DNA of 64,000 nt from NCBI GenBank assembly GCA_050948905.1, contig JBMNES010000001.1, positions 1,054,001 to 1,118,000 of the forward strand, read 5' to 3'. The notes below the pieces were generated by a model. The model saw only the letters and a list, made by a program, of their open reading frames with translations. It was not told where the DNA came from and did not search any database. This document shows, in pieces, positions 44,194 to 53,287 of this stretch (position 1 is the first letter of the stretch; each line of letters opens with the position of its first letter). The stretch is from DTKD01 sp050948905 (GTDB lineage Bacteria > Armatimonadota > UBA5829). Position numbers and translations under genes: made by a program.

Positions 44194-47100
44194 TTTTCTC
44201 CTACGATCGTTATATCCGCAGAGCTCGGAAGCACCAAAGCCCGCCACAAATAACCTCGGTCGAGGTAGGTGCTGCTGATGGCGTTCAATAAGACATAGGA
44301 TCCCTGAGCCGGTGGAGTAGTGCCCGGACAGATCACCTTTACACCAACAAACCCAGACCCGTCGTCGCATTTCGAGCCGTCGTCGATGTAGAACCAGTCG
44401 GAGCCAGTAGCCACCACCCTACCCGTTACCCGCGTGAGAATGCCGATATTGTTTAGGCCGATTGAGGACATAAGCTCAATGTTGGATTCGATCAACTTGT
44501 ATTCCATAACAGCGCCCTGTAATCCGAAAGCGGACCCGCCGAGAGCGCGGTTGCTGAATATGTATGGGCGGATTGCTTCTGCAGGGCCGAGTGAAATGAT
44601 CGAATCCGCCTGCAGAACCCTCTCGCCGTCGACTGTGTGCATAATTCCGGTGGCCTTGATGGCGGTGGAAGGAGCGAGGCTCGAAGTATCGCCGGAGATT
44701 TTTATGCCCGCCTGGCGGTTCTTTTCTTCAAGGTAGGTGTAGCCCGCCACATTACAGGTGACGACCTTGTCCTGCAAAGCGATAACGGAGCCGTTCGGAG
44801 CCGATTTGGCGGCGGAGATGGAGATGTTCGGAATAATTGCGAACGGGGCGTCGCTTTGATCGGAGACGGAGTTATCGAGCGTGCTGACGCGAATGCTATA
44901 GTTGTAGCTACCGGAAAGCCCGGCAGTTGACCAGGAGAAATTGAGCTGATCATACGACAGCGACCCCGCGCCTGGGATTAGCTGCCAGGGCGAGTTAGAA
45001 TCTGTTCTGTATTCGATTTTCACCTCGTCTGACGCCAGCCAGTCCCCCGATGTGTCGAATGTGATCGGAACATTAGCGCCCGCCTCGTAGCTCTCCCCGC
45101 CGTTAGGGCTGGTTATGGAGATTGTGCGTGGGCCTCTGGGATAGATGGCTGACTCGCGGATGATCGAATACTGATCGGCGGTCGGTGCGCTGTACGGGCC
45201 AAGAAGTACTATGCGCCCTTTTGCAGGTACGTCGCGATAGGCTGCATAACATTGATCGGCGTTAGCGTCGCTGACGGTGAGCGCTTTTGCGTCGGCTGGG
45301 AGTTTGCTCATATAAAGAGAGGCGTTAACCGGAACCGAGCTTATGACGTCTCCCACCGAATAGTCCTTTGTGATAGGGTCTGTTGCATATATCTTCTGGT
45401 CGTCGGATATTGATCCGTTGGTCCAGTAGCCAAGGCTGGGAATGATTCCGTAGCCGTTGGTGCCTGCCGCATTTGGCCACATCCAGCCTGTATAAGCTGC
45501 GTAGGCGGCCGAGCTGTCCATAGCCACTATGACCTTGCCAGGCCCGAACCAATTGGACACAGTAGACATGCAATCAATCGGCACCGTGTTATCAGGTAAA
45601 AACAAAACATCCTGACCATCAAGCCCAATTGCCCCATCCCGGCCCTTCAGGTCGGTGATTACGCTTACATGGAACCTGTTTTGGGGATCTGAATTGAGGA
45701 TGTTGGTAACAGCCTGCCAGGAGTTGGAATTTCCGAAAGTGAAATAAAACGGTCGCTCGGCCGAGTTGAGCACCCCGACATATATCTTTTTATAAATGCT
45801 GAAAGAATATAGGCCGTTCTCCGGCAGCCGCGAGGTTTTCGGATTGATTGCAGTATCGGTTGCCGTGATGTAATAGCTTATAACCTCACCGAAGCTCGCC
45901 GGGCCGGGGATGTTCGCTGTGAATGTATTGTCGGGGCCTGGTTCCATTGGAATGCTCACGACGGGGCCATTGTTTTTAGAATAATAGAGGGTCGCGCTTT
46001 GGACTGCGAGGTCGTCGGTGATCACAGCCGTTACAGGATAAGGGCCGAATTTGTTGCCGGTGTCGGTGAGCGGCGTGTGGGTTATCGACGGGTACTCGGT
46101 GTCGGCCTTTATGGAAAAGGACAGCAGTGATTGCGGGACGTCTTCCGGAAGAGTTGATGACTCTCCGTATGTATCTGATGCTTCGATATAGTAGTATATG
46201 GTCGTGCCGAGAGGCTGGGCTGGAATGTATGCCTCATATAGCGAATCGCCATAGTGAGACATCGTTAAGGTGGTGAACTGATCGGAGCCGTCCGTATTCC
46301 AGTGCAGCTTCGGACTGTCGTTTTCCAGCGGGCTGGTGGACTTTATAGTAGCCTGCAGCAGAAACGGCTGGGTTGTTATGTCCGTATCGCTCGGGGGAAT
46401 GTGGTAGATGGACGGCGGCGTCGGATATCGTACTGAGGGGTCTCCGTAGAGGTTGAATACACAGTGATTCATCCAGCTATCGTTCGGAACATCCACGAGC
46501 ATTGCATAGTGGGCGTCGCCGCAGGGCAGGTTGTCGCGGATCAGTTTGCGAGCGTAGGTGTAGGTCATCCCGGCGTTTGAGTCGGAGTTTGCAAAATTAG
46601 TCTGTCCGGAGCGGTACCAGGAGACGCGGGTCGCAGCGGTGGTGGCGATGGCGCCTTGTTTTAACAGCGAATATCCCAGATTGTCGCTTCTCTCCGGCCA
46701 CCCGTTTTCACATGCGCACTGGAAAATGAAAGATGGATAATTATTGCTAAGATATTGGCAGCGATCGGTTTTGAAGACATCCAGCGCAGTAGTAGGGTCA
46801 CCGTGTGTCCACCAGAAATGGAATCCGGCGTGCTGTTGCCAGGCGCTCAGGGTGTTGGTGTAGTTGCACGGTGTATATTCAGGCGGCGGGTTCAAGCCGT
46901 AGTCGCTTTCGTAGACCCTAATACCGTTGAGGCCGGATGGAATAACTGTGTCGGTTAATATAGCCTGCCCGAGGTGATAACCAAGTGTATATTGGTCGGA
47001 TGGCTTCATACTTAACAGGACATTTTTCTGCCAATTGCCTTTTATAGCTCCAGACTCGTAGCTGATTATCTTTTGTAGTATTGAATCCAGATCTGAAACA

Positions 47101-48254
47101 TTATCATAATATGGGATACGACCTACTATAACTTCGGGTAGGCGATCAACGCCTCCGAGGCCAAAATCGTCTTGTTCCTGGCCGTAAAAGCCGTCTCCGT
47201 TGAGGTCCCAGTTGCCGGTGAGGTCTGCGTAGTAGTAGTCGGAGGGGGCCTGGCGATAGGCATCAGAGCTGTGATAACGGGGCCAAAGCATCTTCATCGG
47301 AACGCTGCCTTGTTCGGGATCCGGGTCGCCGATGAGTAGCACGTAACGGATTTGCTTGTTGATATAGTTCGCTGTCAGATATGCCCTGATGTTTTCAGCG
47401 GCCACATCCCCCACTCCGCCGCCCCAGTCGTTTTCTGTGGCTATTTCTACCGTGAAACCGCGATTCTGTTTGTGCTGGACGAAATCTTGCAGTGAAGTGC
47501 TGGCTGATGCTATCGCGGAGGTTGTGATAATCAGGTAGCCGCCGGAGGATATCTGTTGCGAGCCCAGAGAGGCGGAAGTGAATCCCGACTCGCCTGAAGT
47601 GTACCAGGATTTGGCTTCGGGATAGTTAACGGTGAGGTCGGCGAGTTGCTCGGCGAATATGTTATCGGAAAGAGCTTCAGGACTTAGCGCGTGCGCTTTA
47701 ACAGAGGTCGCGTAGGTCAGAAGAATGTGACCGCCGTCGTTGTAGTCGATCTGATTTGCGGGCGGGTTGTAACGAATGGGATAATATCTGATAGTAGCGA
47801 TTTTCCACTTGCGAAGGGCTTCCACACTTATTAGCTGGACATGCGAAGTGGGATAAAAGGAATCGGCTGCGTATATCGCGGCGTTGAGGCCGGAGTGTAT
47901 GTTCTTATCCGGGCCCCAATCGAGAATAGGGTCTTCGTCAGCTTGCACAATAAAAGGGGCCGAGGGAGCTATTTTGGCATCGATGGTGTGCGTGTAGGTC
48001 TTGTTTTCTATGAGAGATACTTTAAGGGATGATAGTACGACATTCGGCGGAACTATCACGCGAATATTCTGGTAGGGAAGCGCCGGGTCTCCCGGTGAAG
48101 TTTGGCTAATGAAGCCCGGAGATGTGATATGTATGCCATCAGCAAGGGTCTCGAAATCGGGCGTGAAGGCAGACACCGCAACGCTAATTGAGCCTGCAGT
48201 AGCTGAGCCGGCAAAAAGCAGCCAAACCAGGATGATGAGCAAGGTCTTATTCAC
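44190..48254 (-). CDS. Large secreted C25 (gingipain-like) cysteine protease
   Basis: The 1354-residue precursor starts at GTG behind AGGAGG with a clear signal (LLIILVWLLFAGSATAG). Residues ~20-230 resemble the gingipain propeptide. The caspase-like C25 domain (~235-610) has the catalytic histidine in HFWWTHGDPTT near 483 and cysteine in FIFQCACENGWPE near 511. Ig-like and CARDB-like beta-sandwich domains follow (~630-1150, including ITSPNGGESYEAGANVPITF). The C-terminal ~200 residues may be an OB-type fold. No type IX secretion tail is obvious. It probably degrades extracellular protein. A longer frame exists upstream but lacks a ribosome site. Confidence 0.88.
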   Translation of the reverse strand: MNKTLLIILVWLLFAGSATAGSISVAVSAFTPDFETLADGIHITSPGFISQTSPGDPALPYQNIRVIVPPNVVLSSLKVSLIENKTYTHTIDAKIAPSAPFIVQADEDPILDWGPDKNIHSGLNAAIYAADSFYPTSHVQLISVEALRKWKIATIRYYPIRYNPPANQIDYNDGGHILLTYATSVKAHALSPEALSDNIFAEQLADLTVNYPEAKSWYTSGESGFTSASLGSQQISSGGYLIITTSAIASASTSLQDFVQHKQNRGFTVEIATENDWGGGVGDVAAENIRAYLTANYINKQIRYVLLIGDPDPEQGSVPMKMLWPRYHSSDAYRQAPSDYYYADLTGNWDLNGDGFYGQEQDDFGLGGVDRLPEVIVGRIPYYDNVSDLDSILQKIISYESGAIKGNWQKNVLLSMKPSDQYTLGYHLGQAILTDTVIPSGLNGIRVYESDYGLNPPPEYTPCNYTNTLSAWQQHAGFHFWWTHGDPTTALDVFKTDRCQYLSNNYPSFIFQCACENGWPERSDNLGYSLLKQGAIATTAATRVSWYRSGQTNFANSDSNAGMTYTYARKLIRDNLPCGDAHYAMLVDVPNDSWMNHCVFNLYGDPSVRYPTPPSIYHIPPSDTDITTQPFLLQATIKSTSPLENDSPKLHWNTDGSDQFTTLTMSHYGDSLYEAYIPAQPLGTTIYYYIEASDTYGESSTLPEDVPQSLLSFSIKADTEYPSITHTPLTDTGNKFGPYPVTAVITDDLAVQSATLYYSKNNGPVVSIPMEPGPDNTFTANIPGPASFGEVISYYITATDTAINPKTSRLPENGLYSFSIYKKIYVGVLNSAERPFYFTFGNSNSWQAVTNILNSDPQNRFHVSVITDLKGRDGAIGLDGQDVLFLPDNTVPIDCMSTVSNWFGPGKVIVAMDSSAAYAAYTGWMWPNAAGTNGYGIIPSLGYWTNGSISDDQKIYATDPITKDYSVGDVISSVPVNASLYMSKLPADAKALTVSDANADQCYAAYRDVPAKGRIVLLGPYSAPTADQYSIIRESAIYPRGPRTISITSPNGGESYEAGANVPITFDTSGDWLASDEVKIEYRTDSNSPWQLIPGAGSLSYDQLNFSWSTAGLSGSYNYSIRVSTLDNSVSDQSDAPFAIIPNISISAAKSAPNGSVIALQDKVVTCNVAGYTYLEEKNRQAGIKISGDTSSLAPSTAIKATGIMHTVDGERVLQADSIISLGPAEAIRPYIFSNRALGGSAFGLQGAVMEYKLIESNIELMSSIGLNNIGILTRVTGRVVATGSDWFYIDDGSKCDDGSGFVGVKVICPGTTPPAQGSYVLLNAISSTYLDRGYLWRALVLPSSADITIVGEN

Positions 48255-48460
48255 AAGTACTGCCTCCTGCGTGATTTTGCGGCCTGGTTGATGCCGGATG
48301 CGGGCTACAACTTCAGAATAACCCCGAAATGTGGTCAAGTCAACGGTAAGATTATTCCATAGACGGGTGTTATGGAAGGCAGGAAATGTGCAGATGAAGT
48401 CTGTAGGACGAGATAATCTGTAGAGGCGGATTATTTACAAAAAATATCTTAAAATTGGGC

Positions 48461-48488
48461 TAAAGAAGTTGAGTAGGACTGCCGATAA
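48461..48488 (+). promoter_or_regulatory. Sigma-28 (FliA/SigD)-type promoter upstream of flgM
   Basis: TAAA at 48461 and a perfect GCCGATAA at 48481-48488 are separated by 16 bases, close to the sigma-28/sigma-D consensus (TAAA, about 15 bases, GCCGATAA). Transcription would begin near 48495, just before the c-di-GMP aptamer. The rest of the 440-base gap upstream of it (48255-48460) shows nothing recognisable. Confidence 0.65.
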
Positions 48489-48514
48489 GTAGGAGTGAGA
48501 GTAATATAGACGAT

Positions 48515-48625
48515 CGATAAAGGCAAACTCTTCGAAAGAAGGGGACGCAAAGCCACGGGACTAAACGCCTAAAGGGTGTATGTCAGCCGGGCCGCCGTTC
48601 TCTAGCTTCGGGTGTTTGCCTTTTT
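48515..48625 (+). promoter_or_regulatory. GEMM-I cyclic di-GMP riboswitch in the flgM leader
   Basis: GGCAAACTCTTCGAAAGAAG, GGGACGCAAAGCCACGGG, CTAAACGCC and TGTCAGCCGGGCCGCC follow the GEMM-I consensus in order: first tetraloop helix, receptor, A-rich junction and closing strand. Downstream, GTTTGCCTTT (48614-48623) is perfectly complementary to AAAGGCAAAC (48519-48528) at the aptamer's 5' edge and runs into a T tract. Ligand-bound aptamer and terminator-like pairing are therefore mutually exclusive. This suggests that c-di-GMP promotes read-through into flgM, although the direction is inferred. Confidence 0.9.
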
Positions 48626-48694
48626 GTCGTCTGGGGCGTAATATGATGGGGCAGATAAAACCGGAGCTGCATATAAGCTGCGGAGGAATGTAAA

Positions 48695-48997
48695 ATGAAG
48701 ATATCGGGTGCAGAGTCCAATAAAGCATCGATAAGTCAGGGAGCTTTTCAGGAGAAGATCTTGCCGGAGAACAGGCCGAGGAGATCGTCGAGCGCCAGCC
48801 AGTCTCCATCGAAGAGGTTGTCTCCTCTTGAGCAGGGAATGGTGGTTGCGGAGAATGCTCTAAAGGATGTGCCGGAGACGCGAGAAGAAATAGTGCAGGA
48901 GCTTAAGGAGCGCATCAACAAAGGCGAGTATAAGGTCAGCGGCGAAGAGATTGCGGAGATGATGTTGAGAAGGCGGGCTGCTGACAAGATTAGGTAG
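48695..48997 (+). CDS. flgM: Anti-sigma-28 factor FlgM
   Basis: The 100-residue protein has a disordered basic N-terminus (ENRPRRSSSASQSPSKR) and a helical C-terminal half with the FlgM signature: ETREEIVQELKERINKGEYK followed by VSGEEIAEMMLRR. FlgM binds and silences the flagellar sigma factor until the hook is complete, then is exported. GGAGG lies eight bases before the ATG. The gene sits behind a sigma-28-type promoter and a c-di-GMP riboswitch. No other flagellar gene is present in the window, so it is an orphan locus between the C25 protease and parA. Confidence 0.87.
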   Translation: MKISGAESNKASISQGAFQEKILPENRPRRSSSASQSPSKRLSPLEQGMVVAENALKDVPETREEIVQELKERINKGEYKVSGEEIAEMMLRRRAADKIR

Positions 48998-49108
48998 ACG
49001 GATGAATACTGAAACTGCGAGGTGTGTGTAGTAGTGCCTTGCAAATTGAGCAGGATGCGAAGGAGTTTGTGCCGGGTTTATGCAAGAAGAACTCGGTAGG
49101 TGTTTGGA

Positions 49109-49885
49109 ATGTCGGCGATATTTGCTGTAGTAAATCAAAAGGGTGGGGTCGGAAAAACGACCACAGCGGTTAATTTGGCGGCGTGTCTGGCGGCTTTGGG
49201 GGAAAAGTCATTGCTGGTGGACACGGATCCGCAGGGGAACGCTACGAGTGGCGTCGGGGTTATCAAATCGGAGCTGAATGCTTGCATGTACGACGTTCTC
49301 ATAAACGAAGTTCCGATTGATAAAGTCATAATGCATACTGAGACTGAGGGGCTTGACCTTGCGCCGGCCAAACTGGACCTAGCGGGCGCTGATATAGAGT
49401 TGATGTCAACGATGTCTCGTGAGACGAAGCTGAAGCAGGCCCTGGAAGAGGTCAAAGATCGCTATACATTCGTCATTATAGATTGTCCCCCGTCCCTTGG
49501 ACTGCTTACTGTGAACGTGTTGACGGCGGCTGAGTATGTTATACTGCCGATACAGTGCGAGTATTACGCTCTGGAGGGCATAAGTCAGTTATTGAAGACG
49601 GTGGAGCTGGTCAATCAGCATTTGAATCCCGGCCTTGAGGTTGCGAAGGTGTTGTTGACGATGTTTGATTATCGTACAAACCTGTCACAGCAGGTCGTTG
49701 ACGAGGTTAGAAGATTTTTTGGGGATAGGGTTTCCCCTGTACTAGTTCCCAGGAACGTGCGATTAAGTGAGGCGCCCAGCCATGGGAAGCCGATTTTGAG
49801 CTACGACCCCAAATCGAAGGGGGCGGAAGCGTATATGAAGTTTGCAGCGGAGGTTGCCTGCTTTGGAAAAGAAGGGTCTCGGTAA
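49109..49885 (+). CDS. parA: Chromosome-partitioning ATPase ParA (Soj)
   Basis: The 258-residue protein begins IFAVVNQKGGVGKTTTAVNL with the deviant Walker A (KGGVGKTT, residues 11-18), then LLVDTDPQGNATSGVG and FVIIDCPPSLGLLTVN, as in chromosomal Soj-type ParA. It lacks the N-terminal helix-turn-helix of plasmid ParA. It binds DNA nonspecifically as an ATP dimer and is stimulated by ParB to segregate origins. ATG at 49109 is chosen by similarity to the family start. parB begins inside its 3' end. Confidence 0.95.
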   Translation: MSAIFAVVNQKGGVGKTTTAVNLAACLAALGEKSLLVDTDPQGNATSGVGVIKSELNACMYDVLINEVPIDKVIMHTETEGLDLAPAKLDLAGADIELMSTMSRETKLKQALEEVKDRYTFVIIDCPPSLGLLTVNVLTAAEYVILPIQCEYYALEGISQLLKTVELVNQHLNPGLEVAKVLLTMFDYRTNLSQQVVDEVRRFFGDRVSPVLVPRNVRLSEAPSHGKPILSYDPKSKGAEAYMKFAAEVACFGKEGSR

Positions 49886-50735
49886 AGGATTAGGCGCTTT
49901 GATCCCGATGGCTGATCGAGAGGTAAGTACGGCTGCCCCGTCTGATATTGAAGTGGCTCGGATTAGTGCGAACCCCTATCAGCCGCGCAAGAACTATGAT
50001 GACGAGAAGTTTCAGGAGTTGGTTAACTCGATCCGTGTTCACGGAGTCTTGCAGCCTGTAGTTGTAAGATCAAAAGGGGAAGGCGACTATGAGTTAGTCG
50101 CGGGAGAAAGGCGTTTACGAGCTGCTAAAGCCGCTGGGTTAACTCGTGTTCCTGCTGTGGTCCGTGAATTGACGAACGAGCAGAGCCTGGAAGTGGCGCT
50201 GGTGGAGAACATCCAGCGTGAGGATATTAATGCTGTCGATGCGGCGGAAGCTTATAAAAGACTAATCGATGAGTTCGGGCTGTCTCAGGAAGATCTGGCG
50301 TTTACGGTCGGAAAAAGTCGCTCGTCGGTTGCAAATACTCTAAGGTTATTGGGTCTTCCGGATGCAGTTAAGCAGGAGCTTAAAAAGGGAAGAATCTCGG
50401 AAGGGCACGCACGGGCCATATTATCCGTCGACGGAGATGCGTCGAGAGTTGAGTTGTGTGGGCGCATCGCTGGAGCAAATATGTCCGTCCGCGACGCCGA
50501 GCGATTAGCTAGACAATGGGAGGCTCAGGAGCTTCAGCCGACGGACGATGTTTCACGTGAAACAATTCTGGCCTCGCGGGATCCTAACCTGTTAGAGGCA
50601 GAAGCTCAGCTGCGACGCTTATACGGCACGAAAGTCTCGATAGTTGAAGGTAAAGACCGCGGCCGGATAGTGATAGAGTACTACTCAGAGGACGACCTTG
50701 AGCGCATTTTAATCATGTTGTGTGGGAAGTGCTAG
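49863..50735 (+). CDS. parB: Chromosome-partitioning protein ParB (Spo0J)
   Basis: The 290-residue CTPase and parS-binding protein begins LEKKGLGKGLGALIP and has IRVHGVLQPVVV, the GERRLRAAK box that binds CTP, NIQREDINAVDAAEAY and a helix-turn-helix (SQEDLAFTVGKSRSSVANTLRLL). The C-terminal ~60 residues are the dimerisation domain. The TTG start at 49863 has GGAGG about ten bases upstream and overlaps parA by 23 bases. A perfect parS lies within the coding sequence. The 3' end overlaps the convergent AI-2E-family gene by 27 bases. Confidence 0.96.
   Translation: MEKKGLGKGLGALIPMADREVSTAAPSDIEVARISANPYQPRKNYDDEKFQELVNSIRVHGVLQPVVVRSKGEGDYELVAGERRLRAAKAAGLTRVPAVVRELTNEQSLEVALVENIQREDINAVDAAEAYKRLIDEFGLSQEDLAFTVGKSRSSVANTLRLLGLPDAVKQELKKGRISEGHARAILSVDGDASRVELCGRIAGANMSVRDAERLARQWEAQELQPTDDVSRETILASRDPNLLEAEAQLRRLYGTKVSIVEGKDRGRIVIEYYSEDDLERILIMLCGKC
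50549..50564. other. parS: parS centromere site inside parB
   Basis: The 16-base perfect palindrome TGTTTCACGTGAAACA is the universal ParB-binding parS. It is read in frame as part of DVSRETI. B. subtilis also carries a parS inside its parB (spo0J) gene. Its presence indicates that ParB loads here and that this part of the chromosome is origin-proximal. Confidence 0.95.
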
Positions 50736-51857
50736 ATGCGGCGCGCCTTCCTCGGGCGAATGGCTGGATTCCGAAGTTTCCTCGGTTCTTTTGGGCAGAA
50801 ACTCTAAAGCTAGAACTCGAATAGTGGCACCTACGGGCACCGCTATGATCATGCCTGCAATTCCAAGAAGCGCTCCTCCCAGCATTAGTGCAAAAATGCT
50901 CCAAGGTAGATTGAGTCCCACTGAGCCACCCAGGACCCGAGGTGCTATCAGATTGTCGAATAGCACATTGTTTTGCACAATCATCGCTCCCAAAACAGCT
51001 AATGTGTAACCTAAGGACGGGTTGGTAGCGTAAGCGACTATACCAGTGGAGAGCAGGATGACTACCGACCCTATATAAGGGATGGGAGAAACCAGGCCAG
51101 CTATCAGTCCAAGCACAAGAGCATACGGCATGCGAAATATTAGGCCGAGGATTAAAGTGGTGACAATCCCATATAGCACCCCGACTATGATGGCCCCTCG
51201 CACATAAGAGTTGAGTACTGCAGCAACGGAAGCTGAGACATGACGCAAGCGCTCTTTGTAGGCGTCTGGCACAAGTCGATAGATGCCAGCTTTTTGCGAT
51301 TCCCAATTGATAAGAAACCACACCGTTAATAGGGGCACTATTACCACCCAAGTGATCTTGCCGATGGCTGCCAGCAAAAAATGACTGACTAATCCGAGGG
51401 CCGAGGTCGAGAACCCGCGAACTTGATCGGGAAACCTCTTCAATAATCCCGAAACTGAGGTCGGTAGGCTGACGCGGCGCAAAATTGTTTCCTGGCCGGC
51501 CAGGAAACGATCGATTCCATTCTCTAGTGACCTTGCATAATCAGGCAGCCTGCGCGCCAAATCAACGCCCTGCTCAACTAGTTTTGGCAATATTAGAAAG
51601 ACGATCGCTGCAAAGGCTGCTAAAAACATCAAACTGGTAATCGTTACCGCAAAGATGCGAGAAAGGCCTTTGCTCTCGAGTCGCGCGAGCAGCGGATTGA
51701 GCAGAAATGCAATAAGAAAAGCAAGTAAAAAAGGTGCAACCGCAGCTGCGATCGGGTCAATCAGGCCACGCAGATGTTCGAAGAGGACGCAAAGCGCCAA
51801 TAGTCCGACGACAATTCCTGCAAAACCAGTTATCTTCCGCCAAAGCTGCTCGCTCAT
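50709..51857 (-). CDS. AI-2E-family (PerM/YtvI-like) transporter
   Basis: The 382-residue polytopic protein has about eight hydrophobic segments with the family pattern: two N-terminal segments (GIVVGLLALCVLFEHLR, IAAAVAPFLLAFLIAFLLNP), a periplasmic helical domain (~80-150) and a C-terminal bundle with VSPIPYIGSVVILL and GLNLPWSIFALMLGGALLG. Members export small molecules or act as Na+/H+ antiporters, and a role in autoinducer transport is not general. AAAGGA precedes the ATG. It is convergent with parB and divergent from mtaB. Confidence 0.87.
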   Translation of the reverse strand: MSEQLWRKITGFAGIVVGLLALCVLFEHLRGLIDPIAAAVAPFLLAFLIAFLLNPLLARLESKGLSRIFAVTITSLMFLAAFAAIVFLILPKLVEQGVDLARRLPDYARSLENGIDRFLAGQETILRRVSLPTSVSGLLKRFPDQVRGFSTSALGLVSHFLLAAIGKITWVVIVPLLTVWFLINWESQKAGIYRLVPDAYKERLRHVSASVAAVLNSYVRGAIIVGVLYGIVTTLILGLIFRMPYALVLGLIAGLVSPIPYIGSVVILLSTGIVAYATNPSLGYTLAVLGAMIVQNNVLFDNLIAPRVLGGSVGLNLPWSIFALMLGGALLGIAGMIIAVPVGATIRVLALEFLPKRTEETSESSHSPEEGAPHLALPTQHD

Positions 51858-51938
51858 TTGCTGGTCCTTTCAAACGTCAAAAGATGCTGATCTACGCTTA
51901 TGAGGTTCGCCGTCGGGCAAGCTTTTCCTGCTCCGAGT

Positions 51939-51967
51939 TTGACCTCACAGCAACAAACTATTACCAT
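51939..51967 (+). promoter_or_regulatory. Promoter of mtaB implying a leaderless mRNA
   Basis: TTGACC and TACCAT are separated by 17 bases. The expected start of transcription falls at about 51973-51975, on the mtaB ATG itself, and no ribosome site precedes that ATG. Confidence 0.45.
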
Positions 51968-51973
51968 GAAGAC

Positions 51974-53281
51974 ATGCCAAAAATCGCTTACTACACTTTG
52001 GGTTGCAAGGTCAATCAATACGAAACAGAAAAGATACGCGAACCACTGGAGAAGGCGGGTTTCGTCACTGTGCCGTTCAATTCGGCTGCTGACATATATA
52101 TAATTAACACCTGCTCAGTGACTGCCGTCGCTGACAGCAAGTCCCGCGCGGTGGTGCGCAAAGCTCTAGACCTTAACCCTGAGGCGCATGTAATAGTCAC
52201 CGGTTGTTATGCCGAGCTAGAACCACGGGCATTCCGGGATATTAAGAAGAGCCAGGTGGTGGCGAACGCTGGCAAAGAAGACATAGTCGATTTGGTAGTT
52301 GCCAAGTTTGGGAACTCCCTCGAAACTGCCGCCGAAAACGTCGATATTCTTCCGACGTCGCAACATACACCCCCCAAGACGCGACCCCGAATTCGCACGC
52401 GCGCAGTCGTTAAAGTCCAGGATGGGTGCGATCAATATTGCAGTTATTGCATCATTCCCTACGCTCGCTCACTCAAATATTCACGCTCGCTTTCGGAGAT
52501 AGTAGAGGAAGTAAGCGCGCTGGCGGATAGCGGTTACAAAGAAATAGTGCTCACCGGTATCCGCCTCGGCAGTTACCATGAAGACACACAAACAAGACCG
52601 AATACTCTGCCCGACTTAATCGGTGCCGTGGCAGGAGTGCCGGGAATCGAGAGGATTCGCCTTAGTTCAATCGAGCCGTGGGAAGTCGATTGCGAGCTTT
52701 TGGAGGCCATGCAATTAAAAGCAGTCTGCCACCATCTGCATATTCCTCTCCAAAGCGGAGACGATGATATACTCACCCAGATGAATCGTCCATATAACTC
52801 GGCCGATTATCGCAAAGTCATTGACCAGGTTCAAGCGAAAATTCCCGACGTCGGGATCACCACAGACATAATAGTGGGTTTTCCTGGAGAGACAGAACGT
52901 GCGTTCGATAACACCTGCGCCTTAGTGCGAGAAATTGGTTTTTCAAGGCTCCACGTCTTTCGTTATTCTTCGCGCCCAGGGACTTTGGCCGCCAGCCTGC
53001 CCAATCAAATTTCACCAGCGGAAAAGAAAAGTCGCTCCAAAGCTCTTATCGAACTCGGCTTAGCAACGCAGAGGGCATTTGCAGCCTCCCTTGTGGGTAA
53101 ATCAGCTAGGGTTTTAGTTGAGAAACATTCCGCCGGCTCTAACCAACTAACCGGTTTTACCGATAATTATGTGGAGACCCGTTTCCCTGGCGATCCGTCT
53201 TTAAGAGGACAAATCGTTACCGTCAGGATAGTGGCGATCGACCAAAACTATGCCATTGCTAAAATAGAGGAGAGGAGGTGA
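51974..53281 (+). CDS. mtaB: tRNA t6A37 methylthiotransferase MtaB
   Basis: MtaB is a radical-SAM enzyme that converts t6A37 to ms2t6A in tRNAs decoding ANN codons. The 435-residue protein has the N-terminal UPF0004 cluster cysteines (YTLGCKVNQYE, INTCSVTAVADSKSR, VTGCYAELEP), the radical-SAM triad CDQYCSYC near residue 150 and a C-terminal TRAM-like domain. KVNQYE distinguishes MtaB from MiaB and RimO. ATG at 51974 fits the family start. hinT follows six bases downstream. Confidence 0.93.
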   Translation: MPKIAYYTLGCKVNQYETEKIREPLEKAGFVTVPFNSAADIYIINTCSVTAVADSKSRAVVRKALDLNPEAHVIVTGCYAELEPRAFRDIKKSQVVANAGKEDIVDLVVAKFGNSLETAAENVDILPTSQHTPPKTRPRIRTRAVVKVQDGCDQYCSYCIIPYARSLKYSRSLSEIVEEVSALADSGYKEIVLTGIRLGSYHEDTQTRPNTLPDLIGAVAGVPGIERIRLSSIEPWEVDCELLEAMQLKAVCHHLHIPLQSGDDDILTQMNRPYNSADYRKVIDQVQAKIPDVGITTDIIVGFPGETERAFDNTCALVREIGFSRLHVFRYSSRPGTLAASLPNQISPAEKKSRSKALIELGLATQRAFAASLVGKSARVLVEKHSAGSNQLTGFTDNYVETRFPGDPSLRGQIVTVRIVAIDQNYAIAKIEERR

Positions 53282-53287
53282 CAAGCT

